Shown here piece by piece: positions 23,828 to 30,634 of a DNA stretch of 32,414 bases. The stretch is taken from positions 1 to 32,414 of the forward strand of contig DATGLK010000056.1 in the NCBI GenBank assembly GCA_035294265.1. The letters run 5' to 3'. Below the pieces are notes generated by a model, which ran no database searches, was not told where the DNA came from, and was given only the letters and a program-made list of their open reading frames with translations. A program made the position numbers and the translations under genes. Position 1 is the stretch's first letter. Each line of letters opens with the position of its first letter. The DNA comes from Candidatus Binataceae bacterium (GTDB lineage: Bacteria; Desulfobacterota; Binatia; Binatales; Binataceae).

Positions 23828-24349
23828 TCAACGTGCCCGTGGTCGCAACTCCGCCAGCAATTGGCCTAGGTTTGAGGGACCGCTCAGGGGCGGTAGCTCG
23901 AGCAGAACTTCATAACGGCGCCGCTCGGCCGCGCCGATACCGGTGCCCAGAGCGCAGTCCCAAAGCGTGGTGCTGACGCCGAAGCAGCGGTTGGGACTGA
24001 TCAAATGGTGAATACGATGATGGAGCCGCAATCGCGCCTCCCACGGCGTCAGAGTGCGGGCGAAATGGAGCCGGTAATGAATTATCTCATAGCCGGCAAA
24101 ACCTGCCAGCAAGCCCAGGTAGAACACGCTCAGCGGCCTCCAACCCCATCCCACCACCATCGCCGCCATCAGAGCTACCGCGGGCGGCCATGCCCCCAGG
24201 GCGAAGACGGCGTGCTGGTCACGATGATGGACGGCGTGCAGGGGTGTGACAAAGCTCTGGAGCTGATGACTGAGGATGCCGTGGATGACATACTCAAGCA
24301 GCGTCCATGAGAGCAGGCCGGAGAGCAGCCAGGCGATTACCGCGAACAT
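23828..24349 (-). CDS. Fatty acid hydroxylase/sterol desaturase-family membrane protein
   Basis: Diiron membrane enzyme of the fatty-acid-hydroxylase superfamily, which includes sterol desaturases and beta-carotene hydroxylases. The 173 residues carry the expected histidine clusters: HGILSH (His 23, 28), HAVHH (38, 41, 42), HYRLH (91, 95) and HHRIHH (110, 111, 114, 115). Hydrophobic spans lie at the N-terminus (AWLLSGLLSWTLLEYV) and at about 52-87. There is no ATP or electron-carrier domain, so a partner reductase must exist elsewhere. The start ATG at 24349 has no clear ribosome-binding site. It may hydroxylate a lipid, carotenoid or hopanoid; the nearby isoprenoid operon makes the latter two attractive but unproven. 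Confidence 0.8.
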   Translation of the reverse strand: MFAVIAWLLSGLLSWTLLEYVIHGILSHQLQSFVTPLHAVHHRDQHAVFALGAWPPAVALMAAMVVGWGWRPLSVFYLGLLAGFAGYEIIHYRLHFARTLTPWEARLRLHHRIHHLISPNRCFGVSTTLWDCALGTGIGAAERRRYEVLLELPPLSGPSNLGQLLAELRPRAR

Positions 24350-24710
24350 AATTTTGATGATTTACGGGGGTAATTTGGCTAACAATTAAATCCTATTGGC
24401 GCGGTAGAATAGGAGCAAGAGCCGAGTTCAAAACTGCTCAAAGTGGTCACAGGCCGAGGCCGGCAAAAAGTGTTCGTGCCGAGCCAGCGAGGGCGGTCAA
24501 GATCGGATTGCCGAGCGCCTATAGGGAGCGTAGGCTGGGTCTTTTACTGGTAGGGACAGCAACGCCGCAAGGCCTACGCCGGCCAAAAAGGCGCGGAACA
24601 GAAGAGCGAAGATGGCGACGGTTTGAATAGAACGGCCTGCCCTTCGTCGAATCTTTCAGGTTCTAATGTAATCGGCGTGGGGCGCTGCGAGTTCGAGCCA
24701 GCGAGGTCCG
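24350..24710. other. Intergenic gap, 361 bases
   Basis: It separates divergent genes for the His-box hydroxylase and HtrA. The first 65 bases are AT-rich compared with the rest of the window and probably hold promoters, but I find no clear -35/-10 pair on either strand. An 8-base palindrome CCTATAGG is at 24518-24525. A short GCC-GCAA-GGC tetraloop hairpin occurs near 24560-24580. No gene or known RNA motif is recognised. Confidence 0.35.
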
Positions 24711-26321
24711 ATGTCGAAGAAGCGCGAGGTAAATCGCATGTACAAGTTAACGGTGGCCGTTGTCGGTGCCAGCGCCCTGATTGTGGCAGTGGCGCTGAGC
24801 GATGCGGGCGCCTTTTCGTTGTGGGGCTCCAACCCAACTGCGCCCCAGGCGTCCGTGGCGCAGACCGCGCCGCAGCAATTGGCTTCCAGTGCGCCGGCGC
24901 CAGCCGGGCAGCCCGAGCCCACGGAACGGCCTGGCGTGATCTCCTCCTTCGCGCCGCTGGTCAAGCGGGTGATGCCGACGGTGGTCAATGTCAGCGTGGT
25001 ACAGAAGGTCGAGGGCTTCGGCTTCGGCGGGCCTGGGGACCAAGGCGACCAGGGCGATCAAGGTGATCAGGGCGGACAGGGGGGTGGCCAGGGACCGATG
25101 CCCTTCAATCCGTTCGAGGGTAATCCATTCGAGCAATTCCGCCACTTCTTTGGACAGGCTCCGCACGAATTCAAGGAGCACGGCCTCGGCTCAGGCGTGA
25201 TTGTGTCGCCCGACGGCTACATCCTGACCAACAACCACGTGGTGGGTAACGCCGACGAAATCCATGTCATCCTGATGGATAAGCGCGAATTCACCGCCAA
25301 GGTGGTAGGCAAGGACTCCAAGACCGATCTAGCGCTGATTAAAATCAATACCAAAGAGCCGCTGCCGGCCGCACCGCTGGGCAACTCGGATGCGACCGAG
25401 GTGGGCGACTGGGTGGTGGCGATCGGCAATCCCTTCGGCTTTTCGCTGACCGTGACCGCCGGGATCGTCAGTGCCAAGGGACGTGCGCTGGGCGGCAACT
25501 ACGACGAGTTCATTCAAACTGACGCCGCCATCAATCCAGGCAACTCGGGCGGCCCGCTGTTCGACATCAGCGGCAAGGTGGTTGGAATTAATACCGCGAT
25601 CTACAGCCGCACTGGGACCAGCGCCGGGATAGGCTTCGCGATTCCAATCGACCTGGCCAAGGCGGTAATGGACCAGCTCAAGCTTCACGGCAAGGTGATT
25701 CGTGGCTGGTTGGGAGTTGAAATCCAGGAAGTGACCCCCGAATTGGCCCAGTCCTTCGGCCTGCCCAAGCCCGAAGGCGCTTTGGTGGCCAGCGTCGAGA
25801 AGGATAGTCCGGCGGCCAAAGCTGGTCTTAAGCGGGGCGATGTTATCATCAATTTCGATAACCATCCGGTTCATGAGCAGCATGAGCTGCCCGAGTTGGT
25901 GGCGGAAACCCCGATCAGCAAGACCGTCCCGGTCGAAGTCATCCGCAACGGTAGTCACCTTACCGTGCAGGTCAAAGTGGGCCAGCTCAAGGAAACCCAG
26001 ATGGCCAGCGCCCAGGGCGAGGAACAGGGTGGCCCGGGTTGGGGCTTGCAGGTCGGTGAAATCACCCCCGATATCCAGAAGGAGTTCAACCTCACGGTTG
26101 ATAAAGGCGTGGTGGTCCGCCAGGTCAAGCCCGATAGCCCCGGGGCCGATGCAGGCTTGCAGCAGGGCGACGTGATTTTGGAAGTCAATCATCAAAAGGT
26201 CGGGTCCATCGATGACTTCATGTCCAAGGCCAAGCAAGCCAAGAATCAGGGCAAGCCGGCCTTGCTGCTGGTGCAGCGTGGCGACGTATCGCTCTACACG
26301 GTGATTAAGACCGGGGGCTGA
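24711..26321 (+). CDS. degP: HtrA/DegP-type periplasmic serine protease
   Basis: Do/HtrA-family serine protease and chaperone of the cell envelope, clearing misfolded periplasmic proteins. The N-terminus is basic followed by a hydrophobic export segment (KLTVAVVGASALIVAVALS). The trypsin-like domain has the triad His 176 (LTNNHVVG), Asp 206 (KTDLALI) and Ser 279 (NPGNSGGPLF). Two PDZ domains follow, about 325-410 (GWLGVEIQEVTPELAQSFGL) and 440-530. The 536-residue length is usual. Between export segment and protease domain is a Gly-rich linker with four Gly-Asp-Gln repeats. The ATG at 24711 has GCGAGG upstream; an ATG at 24738 is equally possible. A strong hairpin lies just downstream. The family's typical sigma-E promoter is not apparent. 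Confidence 0.93.
   Translation: MSKKREVNRMYKLTVAVVGASALIVAVALSDAGAFSLWGSNPTAPQASVAQTAPQQLASSAPAPAGQPEPTERPGVISSFAPLVKRVMPTVVNVSVVQKVEGFGFGGPGDQGDQGDQGDQGGQGGGQGPMPFNPFEGNPFEQFRHFFGQAPHEFKEHGLGSGVIVSPDGYILTNNHVVGNADEIHVILMDKREFTAKVVGKDSKTDLALIKINTKEPLPAAPLGNSDATEVGDWVVAIGNPFGFSLTVTAGIVSAKGRALGGNYDEFIQTDAAINPGNSGGPLFDISGKVVGINTAIYSRTGTSAGIGFAIPIDLAKAVMDQLKLHGKVIRGWLGVEIQEVTPELAQSFGLPKPEGALVASVEKDSPAAKAGLKRGDVIINFDNHPVHEQHELPELVAETPISKTVPVEVIRNGSHLTVQVKVGQLKETQMASAQGEEQGGPGWGLQVGEITPDIQKEFNLTVDKGVVVRQVKPDSPGADAGLQQGDVILEVNHQKVGSIDDFMSKAKQAKNQGKPALLLVQRGDVSLYTVIKTGG
25035..25103 (+). repeat. Gly-Asp-Gln coding repeat in the HtrA linker
   Basis: Four successive Gly-Asp-Gln triplets (residues 109-120) are followed by GGQGGGQGP. 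The DNA is an imperfect nine-base-type repeat of GGCGACCAG-like units with synonymous changes. The Gly-X-Y pattern looks collagen-like but lacks proline, so a flexible hydrophilic spacer is likelier than a triple helix. Typical HtrA linkers here are Gly/Gln-rich but less regular. Confidence 0.65.
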
Positions 26322-26346
26322 GCGCGCGCCCACCACGAACCCGTTG

Positions 26347-26379
26347 ACGGGGAAGTAGCGCATCGTGCTACTTCCCCGT
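26347..26379 (+). terminator. Strong hairpin after HtrA gene, probable terminator
   Basis: ACGGGGAAGTAGC at 26347-26359 pairs perfectly with GCTACTTCCCCGT at 26367-26379 over a seven-base loop, a 13-pair stem. A T/G-rich stretch (TGTTGTCATT) follows in place of a pure T-run. It lies 25 bases after the HtrA stop codon. Rho-independent termination is likely. Confidence 0.75.
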
Positions 26380-26501
26380 TGTTGTCATTACCGTTGGGCA
26401 GAGAGAGCCTGTAGCGCGGTTCGAGCGCGAACGCGGACTGATGTCGTCATTTTGTGATGCAACACTGTGACGTGAGTTTTACTGCCCAAAGCTTTACTTG
26501 A

Positions 26502-27737
26502 ATGAGCGAACGTAATGGGAATGGGAGCGGGCCAACACGGCGCTGTGAGGTTCTAATCGCCGGCGCCGGGCCGGCTGGGCTTGCCACCGCGCTTTATTTG
26601 TTGCGCCGCCGGCCCGACTTGGCGGGCAAAATCATCGCATTGGAACGAGCTCGCCATCCAAGACCCAAAGTTTGCGCCGGCGGGCTGATCCCCAAGACCT
26701 TGGCTGCTCTGGACGAACTGGGCTTGGACCTCGACGTGCCCGCGGCGGTGGTTCGCCGCGGAATCGCCGTCACCGAAGCCGGCCGGGTCGATCTGCCCGG
26801 CGACGACGTGCTCTGTAAGGTGATCAGGCGTGACCAGTTCGATGCGTCTTTGGCGCGGGCCGCCGTCGACGCGGGAGTTGAGATCGTCGAGGAGTGCCGT
26901 TTGCTACATGTGGCGGTCGACGCTGGCGAGGCCAGGGTGCGAGCCGAACGCGGCGAATTTTGCGCGCCGATAATGGTGGGAGCGGATGGGTCGGGTAGCC
27001 GGGTACGCGAACAACTCTTTGGCGCTCGGCGTGGATCGCTGGGCCGGGCCCTGATGCTCGACTTGCCGGCGAACGGCGACGCAGTCGAATTCGCCCAGGC
27101 TGCATATCGCTTCGACTTTACCTGCGTGGCGCGGGGAGTCGCGGGCTACTCCTGGTCGTTCCCCTGCCTCGTCGACGGGCGACCACATCTCAACGTTGGA
27201 ATCTATGAGCAGTTTACCAGCGAGCAGCGAACCAATCGCGCACTTCTCGCGGCTCTGGCGGAAGCTTTTCCCGATCTTGCGATTGATCCCGGGGCGCGAG
27301 CGCACTACAAAGCCTTTCCCATTCGCTGGTACGATCCCGCCGATCGCTTTGTCGCGGGTCCGGTGCTGTTGGTAGGAGATGCCGCTGGAATTGATCCGCT
27401 AATGGGCGAGGGGATCTCCTTCGCTTTCGAGCACGGCAAACTGGCCGCCGCCGCAATTGACGCTCGTCTGCGCGGTGATTTGAAAGCGCTGGCCGACTAC
27501 GACCAGCGGTTACATCAGGGTTCGATCGCGCGCAAGCTCCGGCGGCTGCACTTCGCTGCGCGCCGCTTTTACGGGCCGCACCATCGTTGGTATTTTCGGC
27601 TTGCGAGTCTCAGCCGGGCCACCCAGCGCATCGGGATCGACTGGTACAACGGGACGCACGGCTTGGACCAACTTTCGACCCTGGCGTTGGCAGGCAAATG
27701 GGTGCGGGCGGTTCTAAGCGGACGCGCAATAAGCTAG
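26502..27737 (+). CDS. Geranylgeranyl reductase-family FAD-dependent oxidoreductase
   Basis: Flavoprotein of the geranylgeranyl reductase/ChlP family, which saturates double bonds of prenyl chains or hydroxylates/reduces lipid-like substrates. The FAD motif is VLIAGAGPAGLATALYLL (21-26), then KVCAGGLIPKTL, the family's Cys-Gly-Gly signature region. The FAD-pyrophosphate contact is LLVGDAAGIDPLMGEGI (Gly 292, Asp 293), which is highly typical. The length is 411 residues, close to bacterial members. It starts 180 bases after HtrA, past a terminator-like hairpin, so it has its own promoter, which I could not identify. The thiolase gene follows after 50 bases. Prenyl-chain reduction would suit the isoprenoid theme of this region, but substrate choice is open. 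Confidence 0.82.
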   Translation: MSERNGNGSGPTRRCEVLIAGAGPAGLATALYLLRRRPDLAGKIIALERARHPRPKVCAGGLIPKTLAALDELGLDLDVPAAVVRRGIAVTEAGRVDLPGDDVLCKVIRRDQFDASLARAAVDAGVEIVEECRLLHVAVDAGEARVRAERGEFCAPIMVGADGSGSRVREQLFGARRGSLGRALMLDLPANGDAVEFAQAAYRFDFTCVARGVAGYSWSFPCLVDGRPHLNVGIYEQFTSEQRTNRALLAALAEAFPDLAIDPGARAHYKAFPIRWYDPADRFVAGPVLLVGDAAGIDPLMGEGISFAFEHGKLAAAAIDARLRGDLKALADYDQRLHQGSIARKLRRLHFAARRFYGPHHRWYFRLASLSRATQRIGIDWYNGTHGLDQLSTLALAGKWVRAVLSGRAIS

Positions 27738-27787
27738 ATTGATTTTCGGCGCAGTCCAGCGCCAACCGGTTTCCAGGGACAAGTCTC

Positions 27788-28966
27788 ATGCCTGAAGCAG
27801 TAATCGTTAGTGCCACGCGAACCGCGATTGGGACCTTCGGCGGTATCCTGGCGGCGACGCCGGCCACCGACCTGGCGGCGGTGGTGATCAAGGCCGCATT
27901 GGAGCGGGCTAAAATCTCGCCCGAGTCCGTAGACGAGGTGATCCTGGGCAACGTTTTATCCGCTGGCGTGGGGCTCAACCCGGCTCGTATCGCCGCTTTG
28001 GCCGCCGGCGTTGGGCAGCAGGTGGGCAGTTATACCGTCAACAAGGCCTGTGGTTCGGGACTCAAAGCGGTAGCGTTGGCGGCTAGTGCGATTCGAGGGG
28101 GCGAAGCCCAGGTGATCGTGGCGGGCGGAATGGAGAACATGAGCTTGGCGCCCTACCTGTTGCGCAAGGCACGCTTCGGCTATCGGTTGGGCGATGGCGC
28201 CTTGCTCGACAGTATGATCGCCGACGGCCTGCAATGCCCGATCACGCTGGTTCACATGGGTGTGACCGCGGAAAATATCGCCACTCGTTACCAGATCAGC
28301 CGCCGCGAGCAGGATGAGTTCGCGGCGCAAAGCCAAAGTCGCTACTTCGCGGCGCTGCACGCGGGTAAATTCGCGAGCGAAATAACTCCGGTGAGCGTGA
28401 CTCGGGGCAAGGAGAAGATCGAATTCAAGGTAGATGAGCATCCGCGCCAGACCAGCGCAGAGGCGATTGCCAGCTTGCGGCCGGCTTTCAAGGCCGACGG
28501 CACCGTGACTGCTGCCAACGCTTCGGGAATTAACGATGGCGCTGCCGCGGTGGTGGTGATGGCGCGGGAAGCCGCCCTTGCCGCAGGAGTGCGGCCCATG
28601 GCCAAGATTCGTGCATGGGCCGCCGCGGGAGTCGATCCCGCCTACATGGGGATGGGCCCCGTGCCAGCGGTTGACAAGGCACTGAGTCTGGCGGGATTGC
28701 GGCGCGAGGAGATTGGTTTGTGGGAACTCAACGAGGCATTTGCGGCCCAATCTCTGGGTGTATTGCGTGAACTCAAACTAAATCAGGCCCGGGTCAACGT
28801 CAACGGCGGCGCGATCGCCCTGGGCCATCCGGTAGGTGCTAGTGGAGCCCGGATCCTGACCACTTTGCTGTACGCGATGGCCGATCGCGGCGAGCGTCTT
28901 GGCGTCGCCACTCTGTGCATCGGTGGTGGCCAAGGTATCGCGATGGTGGTGGAACAGGAGGTTTGA
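27788..28966 (+). CDS. Thiolase, acetyl-CoA C-acetyl/acyltransferase
   Basis: Condenses two acetyl-CoA to acetoacetyl-CoA or cleaves 3-oxoacyl-CoA in beta-oxidation. The nucleophile is Cys 88 in [10 protein letters not shown]. The other two catalytic residues are His 347 in GHPVGASG and Cys 377 in CIGGGQG. The [14 protein letters not shown]-terminus and [17 protein letters not shown]-like stretch (here [14 protein letters not shown]) are typical. At 392 residues it has the normal length. It lies on the same strand, 50 bases after the reductase gene, and could be co-transcribed. A biosynthetic rather than degradative role (AtoB-like) is suggested by length and motif, not proven. The start ATG is preceded by CCAGGGAC. 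Confidence 0.9.
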   Translation: MPEAVIVSATRTAIGTFGGILAATPATDLAAVVIKAALERAKISPESVDEVILGNVLSAGVGLNPARIAALAAGVGQQVGSYTVNKACGSGLKAVALAASAIRGGEAQVIVAGGMENMSLAPYLLRKARFGYRLGDGALLDSMIADGLQCPITLVHMGVTAENIATRYQISRREQDEFAAQSQSRYFAALHAGKFASEITPVSVTRGKEKIEFKVDEHPRQTSAEAIASLRPAFKADGTVTAANASGINDGAAAVVVMAREAALAAGVRPMAKIRAWAAAGVDPAYMGMGPVPAVDKALSLAGLRREEIGLWELNEAFAAQSLGVLRELKLNQARVNVNGGAIALGHPVGASGARILTTLLYAMADRGERLGVATLCIGGGQGIAMVVEQEV

Positions 28967-29010
28967 TAGCAGCCGCCGCTCAGCGCGGTTTGGAGGTTAA
29001 AGCAGGAAGA

Positions 29011-29367
29011 GTGGCTCGGCGAGCAAAACGCAAGAATCTCTGGCTGGGCGTGGGCTATCTGTTAATGGCCGCGCTGACCTTGGTGGTGGCCGGCTTTATC
29101 GTGCGACATGATTTAGGCCCGTCTGTGTGGTCGGCGATCATTCATCGCGCGCCCTCGCGTGCCAGTCGCGACCCTGCCACCTGTTCCGCTATCGGCGGTA
29201 CATCCACGGCTTCCGATGCCCCCGAGAATCTGACCGTCTCTGAGCGCGACACTTTGAGCGCGACGCTCCTCCGCGCCAGCCATTACGCGCCTCGGCGCAG
29301 GTCGCGCTGGCGCGGGTCGCCGCGGCTGTCCCCCTTATTCAACGGTTCATCCCTCAGTCAAAGCTAG
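29011..29367 (+). CDS. Small single-span membrane protein, hypothetical
   Basis: Unrecognised protein of about 118 residues. GTG at 29011 is the likely start, with GGAGG at 28992-28996 a little far and AGGA nearer. The N-terminus is basic (ARRAKRKN), followed by one hydrophobic span ([22 protein letters not shown]), then a Ser/Arg/Thr-rich tail without obvious domain. The orientation rule places the tail outside the cytoplasm. It begins 44 bases after the thiolase stop on the same strand. The tail looks low in complexity and could be a chance frame, so confidence is limited. Confidence 0.4.
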   Translation: MARRAKRKNLWLGVGYLLMAALTLVVAGFIVRHDLGPSVWSAIIHRAPSRASRDPATCSAIGGTSTASDAPENLTVSERDTLSATLLRASHYAPRRRSRWRGSPRLSPLFNGSSLSQS

Positions 29368-29642
29368 TTTGGAGCACCTCTGCCCCGTTTTACGCCTTGG
29401 AAGGCGTCAAACCGCAAGAGTTTTGATAGGCGCGGCGCAGCCCACCGTGATGAAGGAATAAGAGATGGCACCCCCAAACCCATCTCTCCCGCATGGCAAA
29501 TCATGGGGTAGTGGGCCACTCGAAGCCTTTCGTCACAGGTCGGGTGGGAACTTGCTTAGCAAGTTCCCACCTGGGTTAGGTGGTTTGCCCGGCGCCGCGG
29601 CTCGCGATGCTCGCGGGCGCAGGGCGGCTTTGGAGATGAAGG
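29368..29642. other. Intergenic gap with three hairpins
   Basis: No gene is credible here. Three inverted repeats follow one another between two convergent genes. ACGCCTT/AAGGCGT is at 29392-29407 with a two-base loop. AGAGATGG/CCATCTCT is at 29461-29487. The 13-base stem is at 29543-29571. None is followed by a long T-run, so at least the last may be a repeat element as well as, or in place of, a terminator. Confidence 0.5.
29543..29571. repeat. Perfect 13-base inverted repeat with three-base loop
   Basis: GGTGGGAACTTGC at 29543-29555 pairs with GCAAGTTCCCACC at 29559-29571 across TTA. The form suits either a bidirectional terminator between convergent genes or a copy of a dispersed palindromic element. 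No second copy of the full sequence was noticed in this window. Confidence 0.7.
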
Positions 29643-30458
29643 TTAGCGGGAGCTGGCGCCGCGCTGCATCCGAATCGGATTGATCGGACCATTGGGCCCC
29701 AGGCCGGCGAATCCCTCCACCGAGTCCAGATCGATTATCACCGGGGTGCCGAGAAGGGCAAAATCGTGCTTGCGCTCGGGTTCGGGCGAGTTGTCGTACA
29801 CCTGTTTGCGGATATTGGGATCGTTGACCACACGGGCACGACCCTGGAACATGTAGGTTGCCTTCTTGTCGTTATCGCGATAGACCAACGCCAGCTTGGG
29901 ATTCTTCTGGATCGACTGGATGAAGCGCCCGTCGGAATGGCGCACCCAGATCGCCAGCTGGTCGTCGCTGAAGACCTGGGTCGAGCCCCGAAAGGACATC
30001 ACCGGCTGGCCGCTTTCATCGGTGTGCGCCACCGCGATCGGATGGTTGGTGGCTAGGGCGTGATTGACCAGCTCCTTGACTTCGGGGGGCAGTTTAAGTT
30101 CCGTCGGTGGGCGCGCACCGCCGGTAATTGCCTGATGCTGGATTAGAGAAATGGTGTCGCCCTTAAAATGAAACACTAAGGCGGTGCCCATGCCACTGGC
30201 TGTCCGGCCGATGATCCGGACTTGCTCGCCAGAGGGGCCGAAGGGCTCGGGCTTGCTCCAGGTGACCTCGCGAAAAATCTTGCCGCTGTCCGTCCCCGTC
30301 ATCCGCTCCAACACGGCATTGCGTCCGGAAAGCGTGAAATTAAGCGACTCCATGCCGGCATCCTCGGCCAACAGGTCGGCTTGTGGGGTGGCCGCGCCGC
30401 CGCCGGCAGGGCGCAACGAGGCAAGGTACTTTTCTACCAACTCCAGTCGATTCGCCAT
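29643..30458 (-). CDS. NTF2-like domain fused to PNPOx-like flavin-binding domain
   Basis: The 271-residue protein has two parts. Residues about 1-115 resemble an NTF2/SnoaL-like fold (LVEKYLASLRP at the start, GTALVFHFKGDTISLIQHQ near the end). Residues about 125-255 resemble a pyridoxamine 5'-phosphate oxidase-like split barrel: NHPIAVAHTDESGQPVMSFRG, AIWVRHSDGRFIQSIQKNPKLALVYR, and TYMFQGRARVVNDP. Such barrels bind FMN, F420 or haem and often reduce small organic compounds. The ATG at 30458 follows AGGAGG by eight bases. The gene diverges from the TPP-enzyme gene. Cofactor and substrate are unknown; the two-domain order is the noteworthy point. Confidence 0.75.
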   Translation of the reverse strand: MANRLELVEKYLASLRPAGGGAATPQADLLAEDAGMESLNFTLSGRNAVLERMTGTDSGKIFREVTWSKPEPFGPSGEQVRIIGRTASGMGTALVFHFKGDTISLIQHQAITGGARPPTELKLPPEVKELVNHALATNHPIAVAHTDESGQPVMSFRGSTQVFSDDQLAIWVRHSDGRFIQSIQKNPKLALVYRDNDKKATYMFQGRARVVNDPNIRKQVYDNSPEPERKHDFALLGTPVIIDLDSVEGFAGLGPNGPINPIRMQRGASSR

Positions 30459-30558
30459 TTTTCAAGCCTCCTGTCCGAAAGCGCTTATGCTGCCGGTAAA
30501 TTAACCATAGGCTGAGTGCGTGGTCCAGTCGTGGGGTTACGGGGGTGTAGGCAGGTTC

Positions 30559-30568
30559 GCAAGCTTGC
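30559..30568. promoter_or_regulatory. Palindrome in the divergent promoter region
   Basis: GCAAGCTTGC is a perfect 10-base palindrome in the 176 bases between two divergent genes (30459-30634). It could be an operator serving both. I found no convincing -35/-10 pair beside it, and a palindrome of this length can occur by chance. Confidence 0.25.
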
Positions 30569-30634
30569 TGCTATTGTCGCGGCGGGTGCGCGGTTGCGCG
30601 CCATCAAAGAGGCGACGTGAAAGGTGACGCGGCG

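Noticed and set aside
24421-24515. Four GCCGAG words at intervals of 32, 25 and 32 bases in the gap before HtrA
   Set aside because: The word is short and GC-rich, the spacing is not constant, and the flanking bases differ.
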